DNA of 37,695 nucleotides from Ruminiclostridium sp. (GTDB lineage: Bacteria > Bacillota > Clostridia > Oscillospirales > Ruminococcaceae), in the NCBI GenBank assembly GCA_017465545.1, contig JAFTVY010000072.1:1-37695 (forward strand), written 5' to 3'. Positions 1 to 6,989 of the stretch are shown here, one piece after another. A model generated the notes under the pieces. That model had not been told where the DNA came from, ran no database searches, and saw nothing but the letters and a program-made list of their open reading frames with translations. Both the position numbers and the translations under genes were made by a program. The first letter of the stretch is position 1. Each line of letters begins with the position of its first letter.

Positions 1-428
1 CAACTCCTGCACCCGATACAACAACTCCCGTGCCTGAGACAACCCCTGCACCCGATACAACAACTCCCGTGCCTGAGACAACTCCTGCACCCGATACAAC
101 AACTCCCGTGCCTGAGACAACTCCTGCACCCGAGACTACAACTCCCGTGCCTGAGACAACTCCTGCATCCGACACAACTCCCGTGCCTGAGACAACTCCT
201 GCGCCCGAGACTACACCCAGTCAGACTCTGACAGGTGGAGATAGTGCAGGCAATAACAACGCAGGCGGCAACAACACCGGCGGCGATAACGCAAACAACG
301 GAAACAACACAGACAGTGATGACATTCACAACCCGAATACGGGTAGCAGACTTGCAGGCTCTGCGGCTATTATCGCACTCTTATCCGTAGGTGTTATCTG
401 CCTTACTTTAAAGCGTAAGGAAAACTGA
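1..428 (+). CDS. C-terminal part of a Pro/Thr-repeat, sortase-type anchored surface protein (partial)
   Basis: The reading frame is open from the left edge, so the gene begins outside the window; the GTG at 30 lies inside the repeats and is not a credible start. What is seen: about five copies of a 12-13 residue Pro/Thr/Glu unit of the type PETTPAPDTTTPV, then a Gly/Asn-rich stretch, then NPNTG (330-344), a hydrophobic segment of about 20 residues and a short basic tail ending KRKEN. NPxTG followed by a hydrophobic helix and positive tail is the layout of sortase-processed cell-wall proteins; the Pro/Thr region would span the wall. The function of the missing N-terminal part cannot be told. 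A strong terminator follows at 465-495. Confidence 0.75.
   Translation, partial: TPAPDTTTPVPETTPAPDTTTPVPETTPAPDTTTPVPETTPAPETTTPVPETTPASDTTPVPETTPAPETTPSQTLTGGDSAGNNNAGGNNTGGDNANNGNNTDSDDIHNPNTGSRLAGSAAIIALLSVGVICLTLKRKEN
3..215 (+). repeat. In-frame tandem repeat of about 39 bp encoding a Pro/Thr spacer
   Basis: The unit encodes PETTPAPDTTTPV and recurs with small length changes (one unit lacks one Thr codon). Near-identity of the copies at DNA level suggests recent expansion, so copy number may vary between strains. It runs off the left edge of the window. Confidence 0.8.
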
Positions 429-464
429 TAAACCGCATATCGGATAACAACTAAAAACAGCTTT

Positions 465-495
465 GCTCCACAGCTTTATGCTGTGGAGCGTTTTT
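465..495 (+). terminator. Intrinsic terminator of the surface-protein gene
   Basis: A perfect 10-bp stem (GCTCCACAGC at 465-474 and GCTGTGGAGC at 480-489) with a 5-nt loop is followed by GTTTTT. It lies 36 bp after the stop codon and ends 10 bp before the next promoter. Confidence 0.93.
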
Positions 496-505
496 ATCTC
501 ATAAA

Positions 506-534
506 TTGACAAAATGTCTTAAATGTTGTATAAT
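506..534 (+). promoter_or_regulatory. Sigma-A type promoter of the AAA+ protease gene
   Basis: TTGACA at 506-511, exactly 17 bp, then TATAAT at 529-534: a full consensus match. The transcript would start near 541. The TTG of the -35 box can be mistaken for a start codon of the following reading frame, but it lies upstream of the transcription start. Confidence 0.9.
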
Positions 535-565
535 AGAAGTATATTTTTTCATAAGGAGAATTACT

Positions 566-3500
566 ATGGCAGAAATCAAAAAGAGTAGCTTCTATAATTA
601 CATTATGGAAGGTGCGAACCTTATAAAGGAAAGAACCCTTTGCAAATCAATCCAGATTGAACACATATTTATTGCTATATCCGACTATCTCAACTACGGA
701 TATAACAGCTCTATAGAAGGCTTTGATTCGTCAGAATTTGAAAGTGAAAGCAGCGAATGCAGAAAGCTTCTTGATCAGTTCGGACTCAATACCAAGAATC
801 TTTCTCCCCGTATAACAAAGCTCCTTGAAGAAAATAAGCCTACGATTTCCCAGGGCTATATAGCTCAGAAAATCATATATTCAGCCAACGATACAGCCAC
901 AAAATCAGGTCTTGACTCTGTAACTGTTGATATACTGCTGAAGAAGATAATCGAATCTCCGACTCAGCTGATGAAGGATGCGGGCTTTCTTTCCAAGAAG
1001 GAAGAATCCGAGTCTGATGACGTTGTTGCTCTTTTAAAATCGTTACAGAAGCGTAGCGAAGAGAGAAAGAAGGAGCAGGAAGCCGAAAAGAAGGGCGAAA
1101 GAGATGAAGCTCCTGCGCAGGTATCGGAAGAGGCTCCCAAAAGCCGTGAGCCTGAGCATGGCAAGGACAGAATAAAGAATCTCACAAAGGAAGCAAGAGA
1201 GATAAGAGAAAAGCTCCGTTCAATGATTTTCGGACAGGACAACGCTATAAACGTTTTTGCAAACGGATACTTCCAGTCAGAAATGAGATCCTTTGTTCAG
1301 AAGCAGACCGGTAAGCCTGCCGCAACCTTCCTTTTCGTAGGCCCTCCGGGTGTAGGTAAGACCTTCTTATCCGAGCAGGTGGCTGATATCCTCGACAGAC
1401 CTTACCGCAGATTCAATATGAGCGAATATTCAGACAAGGAATCTGCACTCTCCTTTGCAGGCTCTGACAAGGTGTATAAGAACGGTAGTAAGGGTAACGT
1501 AACGGAATTCGTTGAAAAGAATCCCAGGTGCTTACTTTTATTTGACGAGATAGAAAAGGCGCATATCAACGTAATTCATCTGTTCTTACAGATTCTTGAT
1601 GCAGGTGTATTACGTGATACCTATATGGAAAAGAACGTATCCTTCGCTGACGCTATAATCATTTTCACCACCAACGCAGGTAAGAATCTTTATAACAACT
1701 CCGAAGAAAACAACGCACTTATTCCCCGCAAGACGATTTTACGTGCTCTTGAAACTGATATCAACCGTGAAACCGGTGCGCCCTACTTCCCTGCCGCTAT
1801 CTGCTCAAGATTTGCTTCAGGCAACGTGGTTATGTTCAATCAGATCGAAGCTCACGATCTTTTAAGAATCGCAAAGAAGGAAATCGTATGCTACAGCGAA
1901 GCCTTCGGAAGTATGTTTGATATAAAATCTGAGATAGACGAAAAGGTATATACCTCTATACTTTTTGCACTTGGTGGCAAGGCAGACGCAAGAACGGTAA
2001 AGAGCCGTGCTCACACCTTCTATTCCGATGAGCTTTACGAGCTGTTCAGACTGGTTGACGCTGAAGAAATCTCTATCGACAACATAAACAAGATAAGATT
2101 TGAAGTACAGCTCCCGACGGATAACGAAAAGCTTTCGGCACTCTTCAAGAACAGATACACTCCTGAAATACTGGTATTTGCCGATAAGGATGTAGCTCTT
2201 TCTATTCCCCAGTCGGATAATTACGTCATCCGCTATGCAGACACGATAGAAAAGGCAGACGAAATACTGATGAAGAACGACGTAAGCCTTATCTTCTGCG
2301 ATATTGCATATGATACAAGAGATATAAAAAGCGGCTACCTCAACATAGAGGATATAGATTCTCTCGGAAGAGACTTCTTCAGACATATCATCAGCGCACC
2401 TGTGAGCGCACCCGTATACATACTTGAAAATGATGAAATAAAGCTCAACAACGAAGAGAAGTTCTCCTTTATCAAGAACGGCGCAAGAGATACCATCAGA
2501 ATCGACGATTCTATGGCTGACTATATTACCGACATCTGTAACAAGCTCTACCAGCAGAAGAGCCTTATTGACCTTGCAAAGGCTAATAAGATAATCGCCT
2601 TTGAGACAGCCCAGAGAGTGAGTGAAGATGGCACAGAAGCGATAATAACTCTCTTTGACTTCAAGATGAACACCTCCGTTGACGCTGAAGACAGCTTTGG
2701 TATGCTTTCAGATAACTCAAAGCCTAACGTACGTTTTGACGATATAATAGGCGCAAAGGACGCAGTAGAAGAGCTTAAATACTTTGTCGACTATCTTAAG
2801 GAGCCTAAGAAGTTCTTCAAGAAGGGTGCTGAAGCTCCCAAGGGTATACTGCTTCATGGCGAACCCGGTACAGGTAAGACTATGCTTGCAAAGGCACTTG
2901 CCTGCGAAGCGGACGCTACCTTCATTGCAGTAGAAGGCAACCAGTTCTTAAAGAAATACGTCGGCGAAGGCCCTCAGCTTGTACACGATATTTTCGCAAA
3001 TGCAAGAAAATACGCTCCTTCTATCATCTTTATCGATGAAATCGACTCTATCGGATTAGAAAGAAGCGGATCTGATCATTCACAGATAGTCGCTGACGTA
3101 CTTACCGCCTTTTTAGCTGAAATGGACGGCTTCAAGAACAATATGGCAAAGCCTGTATTCGTGCTTGCGGCAACAAACTTTGAGGTTGAACCCGGTAAGG
3201 CAAAGAGCCTCGATCCTGCTCTTATGAGAAGATTCGACAGAAGAATATACGTTGATCTTCCAAGCAAGGAGGAAAGAATCAAGTTCATCCATGCCGCTAT
3301 GAAAAAGAACAGCTTTATCAATATCTCAGAGGAGAAAATTGAAAATATCGCTATCCGTTCTACCGGTATGAGCCTTGCACAGCTTGACTCCATAATCGAT
3401 CTTGCAATCAGAAACACGATAAAGAGCCGCAAGGACGAAATGACCGACGAGATATTTGACGAGGCGTTTGAAACCTTCAACAACGGCGAGATCAAGGAAT

Positions 3501-4036
3501 GGGATCCCGCAATTCTTGAAAGAACCGCCCGTCACGAAGCAGGTCACGTTCTTATAAGCCTTGAGGCAGGCGAAAAGCCTTCCTACGTGACAATTGCCGC
3601 AAGAAGCGACCACGGCGGATATATGCAGCACGGCGACAGCGAAAAGAAGGCGCTCTACACAAGAAAAGAGCTTTTCGACAGAATCAGGACTTCCCTTGGC
3701 GGCAGAGCGGCAGAAATCGTATATTACGGTGAAGAGGACGGAATTTCAACCGGTGCCTCAGGCGACCTTGTCAACGCTACCTCTGTGGCAAAGAGAATAA
3801 TCACCACCTATGGTATGGACGAGCAGTTCGGTCTTGCTTCCTATAGTGGCGAATTAAACGGCAACGATGAAAAGCTCCGTGACAGAATAAATGAAATTCT
3901 CGGCAAGGAACTGAGAAACGCTATAGCTGTCATCAGCGAAAAAAAGAAGATTATAGACGCTCTCACAGCCGAGCTTATGGAGAAGAATCACCTTTCTGCT
4001 GAGGAGATCTACAGCATCTATACCAACAATTTATAA
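566..4036 (+). CDS. Hybrid Clp/FtsH-type AAA+ zinc metalloprotease (soluble)
   Basis: The ATG at 566 (MAEIKKSS) is preceded by AAGGAG at 553-558, giving 1156 residues. Domains in order: a helical N-terminal region resembling Clp_N (about 1-150); a charged linker; a ClpA/ClpB second-ring type AAA+ module with Walker A GPPGVGKT (259-266) and Walker B LLLFDEIEKAH (323-333); a middle region of about 530-680 that looks like a receiver-type alpha/beta fold (LVFADKD, LIFCDI, PVYILEND, FIKNGA); an FtsH-type AAA+ module with GEPGTGKT (765-772), IIFIDEID (820-827) and RRFDRR (888-893); and an M41 peptidase domain with HEAGH (990-994) and the candidate third zinc ligand in GASGD (1067). No membrane segment is visible, unlike ordinary FtsH. 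It probably unfolds and degrades proteins in the cytoplasm; substrates are unknown. The individual domains are secure; the function of the hybrid is inferred. Confidence 0.88.
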   Translation: MAEIKKSSFYNYIMEGANLIKERTLCKSIQIEHIFIAISDYLNYGYNSSIEGFDSSEFESESSECRKLLDQFGLNTKNLSPRITKLLEENKPTISQGYIAQKIIYSANDTATKSGLDSVTVDILLKKIIESPTQLMKDAGFLSKKEESESDDVVALLKSLQKRSEERKKEQEAEKKGERDEAPAQVSEEAPKSREPEHGKDRIKNLTKEAREIREKLRSMIFGQDNAINVFANGYFQSEMRSFVQKQTGKPAATFLFVGPPGVGKTFLSEQVADILDRPYRRFNMSEYSDKESALSFAGSDKVYKNGSKGNVTEFVEKNPRCLLLFDEIEKAHINVIHLFLQILDAGVLRDTYMEKNVSFADAIIIFTTNAGKNLYNNSEENNALIPRKTILRALETDINRETGAPYFPAAICSRFASGNVVMFNQIEAHDLLRIAKKEIVCYSEAFGSMFDIKSEIDEKVYTSILFALGGKADARTVKSRAHTFYSDELYELFRLVDAEEISIDNINKIRFEVQLPTDNEKLSALFKNRYTPEILVFADKDVALSIPQSDNYVIRYADTIEKADEILMKNDVSLIFCDIAYDTRDIKSGYLNIEDIDSLGRDFFRHIISAPVSAPVYILENDEIKLNNEEKFSFIKNGARDTIRIDDSMADYITDICNKLYQQKSLIDLAKANKIIAFETAQRVSEDGTEAIITLFDFKMNTSVDAEDSFGMLSDNSKPNVRFDDIIGAKDAVEELKYFVDYLKEPKKFFKKGAEAPKGILLHGEPGTGKTMLAKALACEADATFIAVEGNQFLKKYVGEGPQLVHDIFANARKYAPSIIFIDEIDSIGLERSGSDHSQIVADVLTAFLAEMDGFKNNMAKPVFVLAATNFEVEPGKAKSLDPALMRRFDRRIYVDLPSKEERIKFIHAAMKKNSFINISEEKIENIAIRSTGMSLAQLDSIIDLAIRNTIKSRKDEMTDEIFDEAFETFNNGEIKEWDPAILERTARHEAGHVLISLEAGEKPSYVTIAARSDHGGYMQHGDSEKKALYTRKELFDRIRTSLGGRAAEIVYYGEEDGISTGASGDLVNATSVAKRIITTYGMDEQFGLASYSGELNGNDEKLRDRINEILGKELRNAIAVISEKKKIIDALTAELMEKNHLSAEEIYSIYTNNL

Positions 4037-4053
4037 ATCTTTCACAAACGCTA

Positions 4054-4082
4054 TTGACTTATACAGACGATTGTTGTATAAT
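4054..4082 (+). promoter_or_regulatory. Sigma-A type promoter of the YbjN-like gene
   Basis: TTGACT at 4054-4059, 17 bp, then TATAAT at 4077-4082. It sits just behind the protease stop codon, so the small downstream gene can be expressed independently of the protease. Confidence 0.85.
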
Positions 4083-4129
4083 ATATATACGGCAATTGCT
4101 GAAATAAACAATTGAAAGGAAAAACAATT

Positions 4130-4612
4130 ATGTCAGAAGAAATCAAACTCGCACGCGCCCAGGCTACATACCGCACACTTTGTGAAGCACTTGATGAAAT
4201 GGAGCTTCGCTACGATGCCAACGACGAAAAGCTCACAGTTACACTTTCAGTTAAGGGCGACGACTTCCCCGTAGAATTAAGATTCAGAGTAAGTCCCGAA
4301 AGACAGCTCGTTTCACTTTTCTCACAGCTCCCCTTCACTATCTCCGAATCAAAGATTGTTGATCTCGCACTTGCAGTAAGCACAGCCAACTACGTACTTG
4401 CAAACGGTTGCTTCGACTTCAAGATCACTTCCGGTGATATTCTGTTCAGAATGGTTAACTGCTTCGAAAACACAGACCTCAGCAAGGATATATTCAAGTA
4501 TATGACTATCTGCACAGTTTCTACAGTAGATGAATACAACGATAAGTTCCTTCTCATTTCAAAGGACGTATTACCTCTTGACAAGTTCATTTCAGACGTA
4601 TTCGACAACTGA
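4130..4612 (+). CDS. YbjN-like / type III secretion chaperone-fold small protein
   Basis: The ATG at 4130 (MSEEIKLARAQ) has AAAGGA at 4115-4120; an apparent TTG start at 4112 overlaps this ribosome site and is rejected. The product is 160 residues, acidic, with no signal peptide or membrane segment. The pattern of a helix, a curled sheet (KLTVTLSV, FPVELRFRV, RQLVSLFSQLPF), a helix, a second strand pair (FDFKI, DILFRM) and C-terminal helices resembles the YbjN family, whose fold is shared with type III secretion chaperones. Family members are thought to be chaperones or regulators, mostly uncharacterised. It sits directly behind the hybrid protease and may be an adaptor or substrate-binding partner; that is inference only. 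Confidence 0.6.
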   Translation: MSEEIKLARAQATYRTLCEALDEMELRYDANDEKLTVTLSVKGDDFPVELRFRVSPERQLVSLFSQLPFTISESKIVDLALAVSTANYVLANGCFDFKITSGDILFRMVNCFENTDLSKDIFKYMTICTVSTVDEYNDKFLLISKDVLPLDKFISDVFDN

Positions 4613-4635
4613 TAAGCGATTAACTGAATAAGCTG

Positions 4636-4667
4636 ACAGCCGTGGATAAAATCCACGGCTGTTTTTT
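4636..4667 (+). terminator. Intrinsic terminator of the YbjN-like gene
   Basis: A perfect 12-bp stem (ACAGCCGTGGAT at 4636-4647, ATCCACGGCTGT at 4651-4662) with an AAA loop is followed by six T. The 3' arm and T tract are repeated imperfectly at 4688-4703. Confidence 0.93.
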
Positions 4668-4726
4668 ACTATATCATATCGGGAGAAATCCACGGCTGTT
4701 TTATTTACTGTATCCTATCAGGAGAA
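4651..4726. repeat. Tandem duplication of the terminator 3' half (about 37-39 bp, two copies)
   Basis: Copy 1 at 4651-4687 and copy 2 at 4688-4726 both start ATCCACGGCTGTTTT and end ATATC or CTATC followed by (A/G)GGAGAA, with small indels between. Copy 2 runs into the last codons of the convergent deacetylase gene (stop at 4705-4707), so the duplication rewrote that protein's C-terminus or is constrained by it. Confidence 0.75.
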
Positions 4727-5823
4727 ATCACCGTACCGTCCTTGTCGGAAATAACCGTCTGTTCAGTCGAGGGTGCAGAAGTCTCCGGAGCAGAATCTGC
4801 AACTATGGGCGCTTCGCTCTCATAGATAGCGTCGCTGAGCTTCTGAAGGGCGGTTTTAAGCTCTTTCTCATCCATCTGCTGAATAGCGGAGATTTCTTCG
4901 TCGCTCAGCAGATTCATCATTTTCTGCATAAGCTGTGCCGTAACTCCGTTGCTGAGATAATCCTCTATATCTGCGATTGTCAGGTTATCCTTAAGAGTCT
5001 GAAAAGCATTATCGAGAAGCTTATTTTCTGAAAAGATAACGGTATCGGCTATCGTTTCTTTAAGCTCGGTCTGTTTTCCCGTTCCGTCTACGGTATAGTT
5101 TTCCTTATAGATAAGCTCGGACACCTTGCAAAACTCGAAGCCCTGCTCCTTAAGACTCTTCAGCACCTTTGGAAGGGCGTTTGTGGTATTTTCAAGGTCG
5201 TTATGGAAAAGCAGTACGGAGCCTGAAGAAATATTCTTTGTGGTGCGCTCAATGATAGTTTCGGGAGAAGGCTTATTCCAGTCGATGCTGTCCACGTTCC
5301 ACTGAATGTGGAACATTCCCATACCCTCGACGGTTTTAACTATATTATCGTCATATTCGCCGTAGGGAGAACGATAAAGCACCGGTTCCTCTCCCGTAAG
5401 CGCCTTTATCTTGGTATTACAGCTTCTGACATCGTCGATAAAATCGTTCAGATTCATACCGCTTACGTGAGGATGCTTATCAGAATGGTTCTGTATCTCG
5501 TGTCCCGCATTATAAAGCTTTTTCACGTCCTCGGGATACTTGTCACAGAATTCACCCGTTACAAAGAAGGTAGCCTTTACGTCCTCCTTATCAAGTATCT
5601 CTATAAGCTGGTCTGTATTGCTGTTTGCCCAGGCGCAATCGAAGGTGATGCTTACTTTGTTATCAGCTCTGTCCACACAGTAGATAGGAAAGGACAGTCC
5701 CTCCGCACCCGTGTTGATTGAAGAAATGATAGCAAACACACCGATGGCGATGCCTGTTATAAGCACTAAAATAAAGGTTATGGCTCTTATAAGTCTGCGT
5801 TTTGTCATTGTCATTACGAACAT
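4705..5823 (-). CDS. Membrane-anchored polysaccharide deacetylase, PdaB-like (sporulation type)
   Basis: ATG at 5823 with GGAGGA at 5831-5836; 372 residues. A basic N-terminus and one membrane segment (about 10-33) form an uncleaved anchor. The NodB-type deacetylase domain follows: TFDCAW (60-65, the altered first motif typical of PdaB rather than TFDDG), HSDKHPH metal site (113-119), RSPYGEYD, WNVDSIDW and LLFHND. Such enzymes remove acetyl groups from cell-wall GlcNAc or MurNAc; PdaB relatives act in spore cortex formation. A helical extension of about 100 residues rich in Glu/Leu/Lys (about 255-345) follows and ends in a Ser/Pro/Glu tail; its role is unknown. The gene is monocistronic: the pyrB terminator lies upstream and a convergent terminator downstream. 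Confidence 0.85.
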   Translation of the reverse strand: MFVMTMTKRRLIRAITFILVLITGIAIGVFAIISSINTGAEGLSFPIYCVDRADNKVSITFDCAWANSNTDQLIEILDKEDVKATFFVTGEFCDKYPEDVKKLYNAGHEIQNHSDKHPHVSGMNLNDFIDDVRSCNTKIKALTGEEPVLYRSPYGEYDDNIVKTVEGMGMFHIQWNVDSIDWNKPSPETIIERTTKNISSGSVLLFHNDLENTTNALPKVLKSLKEQGFEFCKVSELIYKENYTVDGTGKQTELKETIADTVIFSENKLLDNAFQTLKDNLTIADIEDYLSNGVTAQLMQKMMNLLSDEEISAIQQMDEKELKTALQKLSDAIYESEAPIVADSAPETSAPSTEQTVISDKDGTVISPDRIQ

Positions 5824-5853
5824 TGTGTTGTCCTCCGTTTTAATTACTGGTAG

Positions 5854-5861
5854 ATTATATG
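5854..5861 (-). promoter_or_regulatory. Possible -10 element of the PdaB-like gene
   Basis: CATATAAT (minus strand) lies 17 bp upstream of the GGAGGA box and downstream of the pyrB terminator. It fits a sigma-A TATAAT and also resembles the CATACAAT -10 of sporulation sigma-E. No good -35 box of either class is visible, so the class is undecided. Confidence 0.35.
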
Positions 5862-5872
5862 TCCGTAATTTT

Positions 5873-5905
5873 AAAAAAATAACCGACAGAGCTTAAGTCT
5901 GTCGG
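5873..5905 (-). terminator. Intrinsic terminator of the sugar transferase-pyrB transcript
   Basis: The 8-bp stem CCGACAGA (5883-5890) / TCTGTCGG (5898-5905) lies 8 bp after the pyrB stop. On the minus strand it is followed by TTA and seven T (A tract at 5873-5879). Confidence 0.85.
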
Positions 5906-5912
5906 AAAATTT

Positions 5913-6989
5913 TTATTCAAGTAATATTCTTTCGTCGCAGAATTCACACTCAAGAATATCTCCTGCCGCTCTGAAGGCGTGAGGAAGATAGGTTTCCGTT
6001 GCTGTGATACATTTCGGGTTATGACAGCACACGTCCTTATTGGTGTAGCCTGAGGTAAGAGGCTGATTTGAAAGCTTGCCCTCAAGAATGCTTATAATAA
6101 GCGCCATTCTTGCGTAAACGCCGTTTGCCGCTTGTCTGAAATATAAAGCTCTTGGATCATCATCCACGTCGATTGTGATTTCGTCGACTCTCGGCAGAGG
6201 ATGAAGCACTATCATATCAGCAGAAGCCTTTTTCATTTTATCAGTATCAAGAACGTAGATATTCTTCTGTCTTAAGTACTCCTCCTCGCTTGCAAAACGC
6301 TCCTTCTGTATTCTTGTCATATAAAGAACGTCAAGTCCTCCGATAGCCTCTTCTATAGTTGCTACCTCTTTATATTCACAGCCTCTTGCTTTAAGAATAT
6401 CCTTTATATAAGAAGGAAGTGCAAGCTCGTCTGAGCTTATCAGCACGAATTTATTATTCTTGTACTTTGACAGAGCCTTGAGCAATGAGTGTACCGTTCT
6501 GCCGTATCTCAGGTCACCGCAAAGACCTACCGTAAGGTTATCAAGTCTGCCCTTCTCACTTTTAAGAGTAACAAGGTCGGTAAGCGTCTGTGTGGGGTGG
6601 AGATGTCCGCCGTCGCCTGCATTTATAACAGGACAGTCAGCAGTCAGAGCCGCCGCCTTTACGCTACCCTCAAGAGGATGACGGATAACCATTATATCCG
6701 AATAGGAGCTTACTACCTTGGTGGTATCCTTTAAATTCTCGCCCTTTGCAACGGAGGAGGTAGAAGGGTTATCAAAGCCGATTATAGAGCCGCCAAGACG
6801 GAGCATAGCCGTCTGAAAGCTCATCTGTGTTCTTGTTGATGGTTCAAAGAACAGCGTAGCCATTATTCTACCCTTGCAACGCTCGGAGTATGCGGAGGGG
6901 TTGTTCTTTATTTCTGTACCAAGCTCAACTATTCTGTCAAGCTCGGGAACAGAGTAATCGTCAAGGTCTATAAGGTGACTGAAGCTCAT
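5913..6989 (-). CDS. pyrB: Aspartate carbamoyltransferase with a C-terminal PyrI-type zinc module
   Basis: Catalyses carbamoyl phosphate plus aspartate to carbamoyl aspartate, the committed step of pyrimidine synthesis. 358 residues against about 305-310 for ordinary PyrB. Seen: FEPSTRTQMSF (carbamoyl-phosphate loop), DNPSTSSVAKGE loop, HPTQTLTD, GDLRYGRTVHS, HPLPRVDEI (aspartate site). The last 49 residues add C322-x4-C327-x20-C348-x2-C351 (starting CHNPKCI and ending CEFC), the same spacing class as the zinc site of the separate E. coli regulatory chain PyrI, but with no effector-binding domain. The ATG at 6989 overlaps the stop of the preceding sugar transferase (ATGA), so the two are translationally coupled. 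No other pyr gene is near. Confidence 0.93.
   Translation of the reverse strand: MSFSHLIDLDDYSVPELDRIVELGTEIKNNPSAYSERCKGRIMATLFFEPSTRTQMSFQTAMLRLGGSIIGFDNPSTSSVAKGENLKDTTKVVSSYSDIMVIRHPLEGSVKAAALTADCPVINAGDGGHLHPTQTLTDLVTLKSEKGRLDNLTVGLCGDLRYGRTVHSLLKALSKYKNNKFVLISSDELALPSYIKDILKARGCEYKEVATIEEAIGGLDVLYMTRIQKERFASEEEYLRQKNIYVLDTDKMKKASADMIVLHPLPRVDEITIDVDDDPRALYFRQAANGVYARMALIISILEGKLSNQPLTSGYTNKDVCCHNPKCITATETYLPHAFRAAGDILECEFCDERILLE

Noticed and set aside
3-215. CRISPR-like array
   Set aside because: The repeats are contiguous, in frame and code a Pro/Thr spacer; there are no variable spacers. The same applies to the arrays at 16236-16379 and 34500-34650.
506-565. Upstream extension of the AAA+ protease frame from a TTG at 506
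   Set aside because: The TTG is the -35 box of the promoter, and the TATAAT also lies in this stretch; the ATG at 566 has an AAGGAG box.
1862-2386. Antisense reading frames inside the AAA+ protease (also 964-1242 and 3076-3631) and inside the dcw genes
   Set aside because: They mirror the coding frame of strong genes, lack ribosome sites and show no family features.
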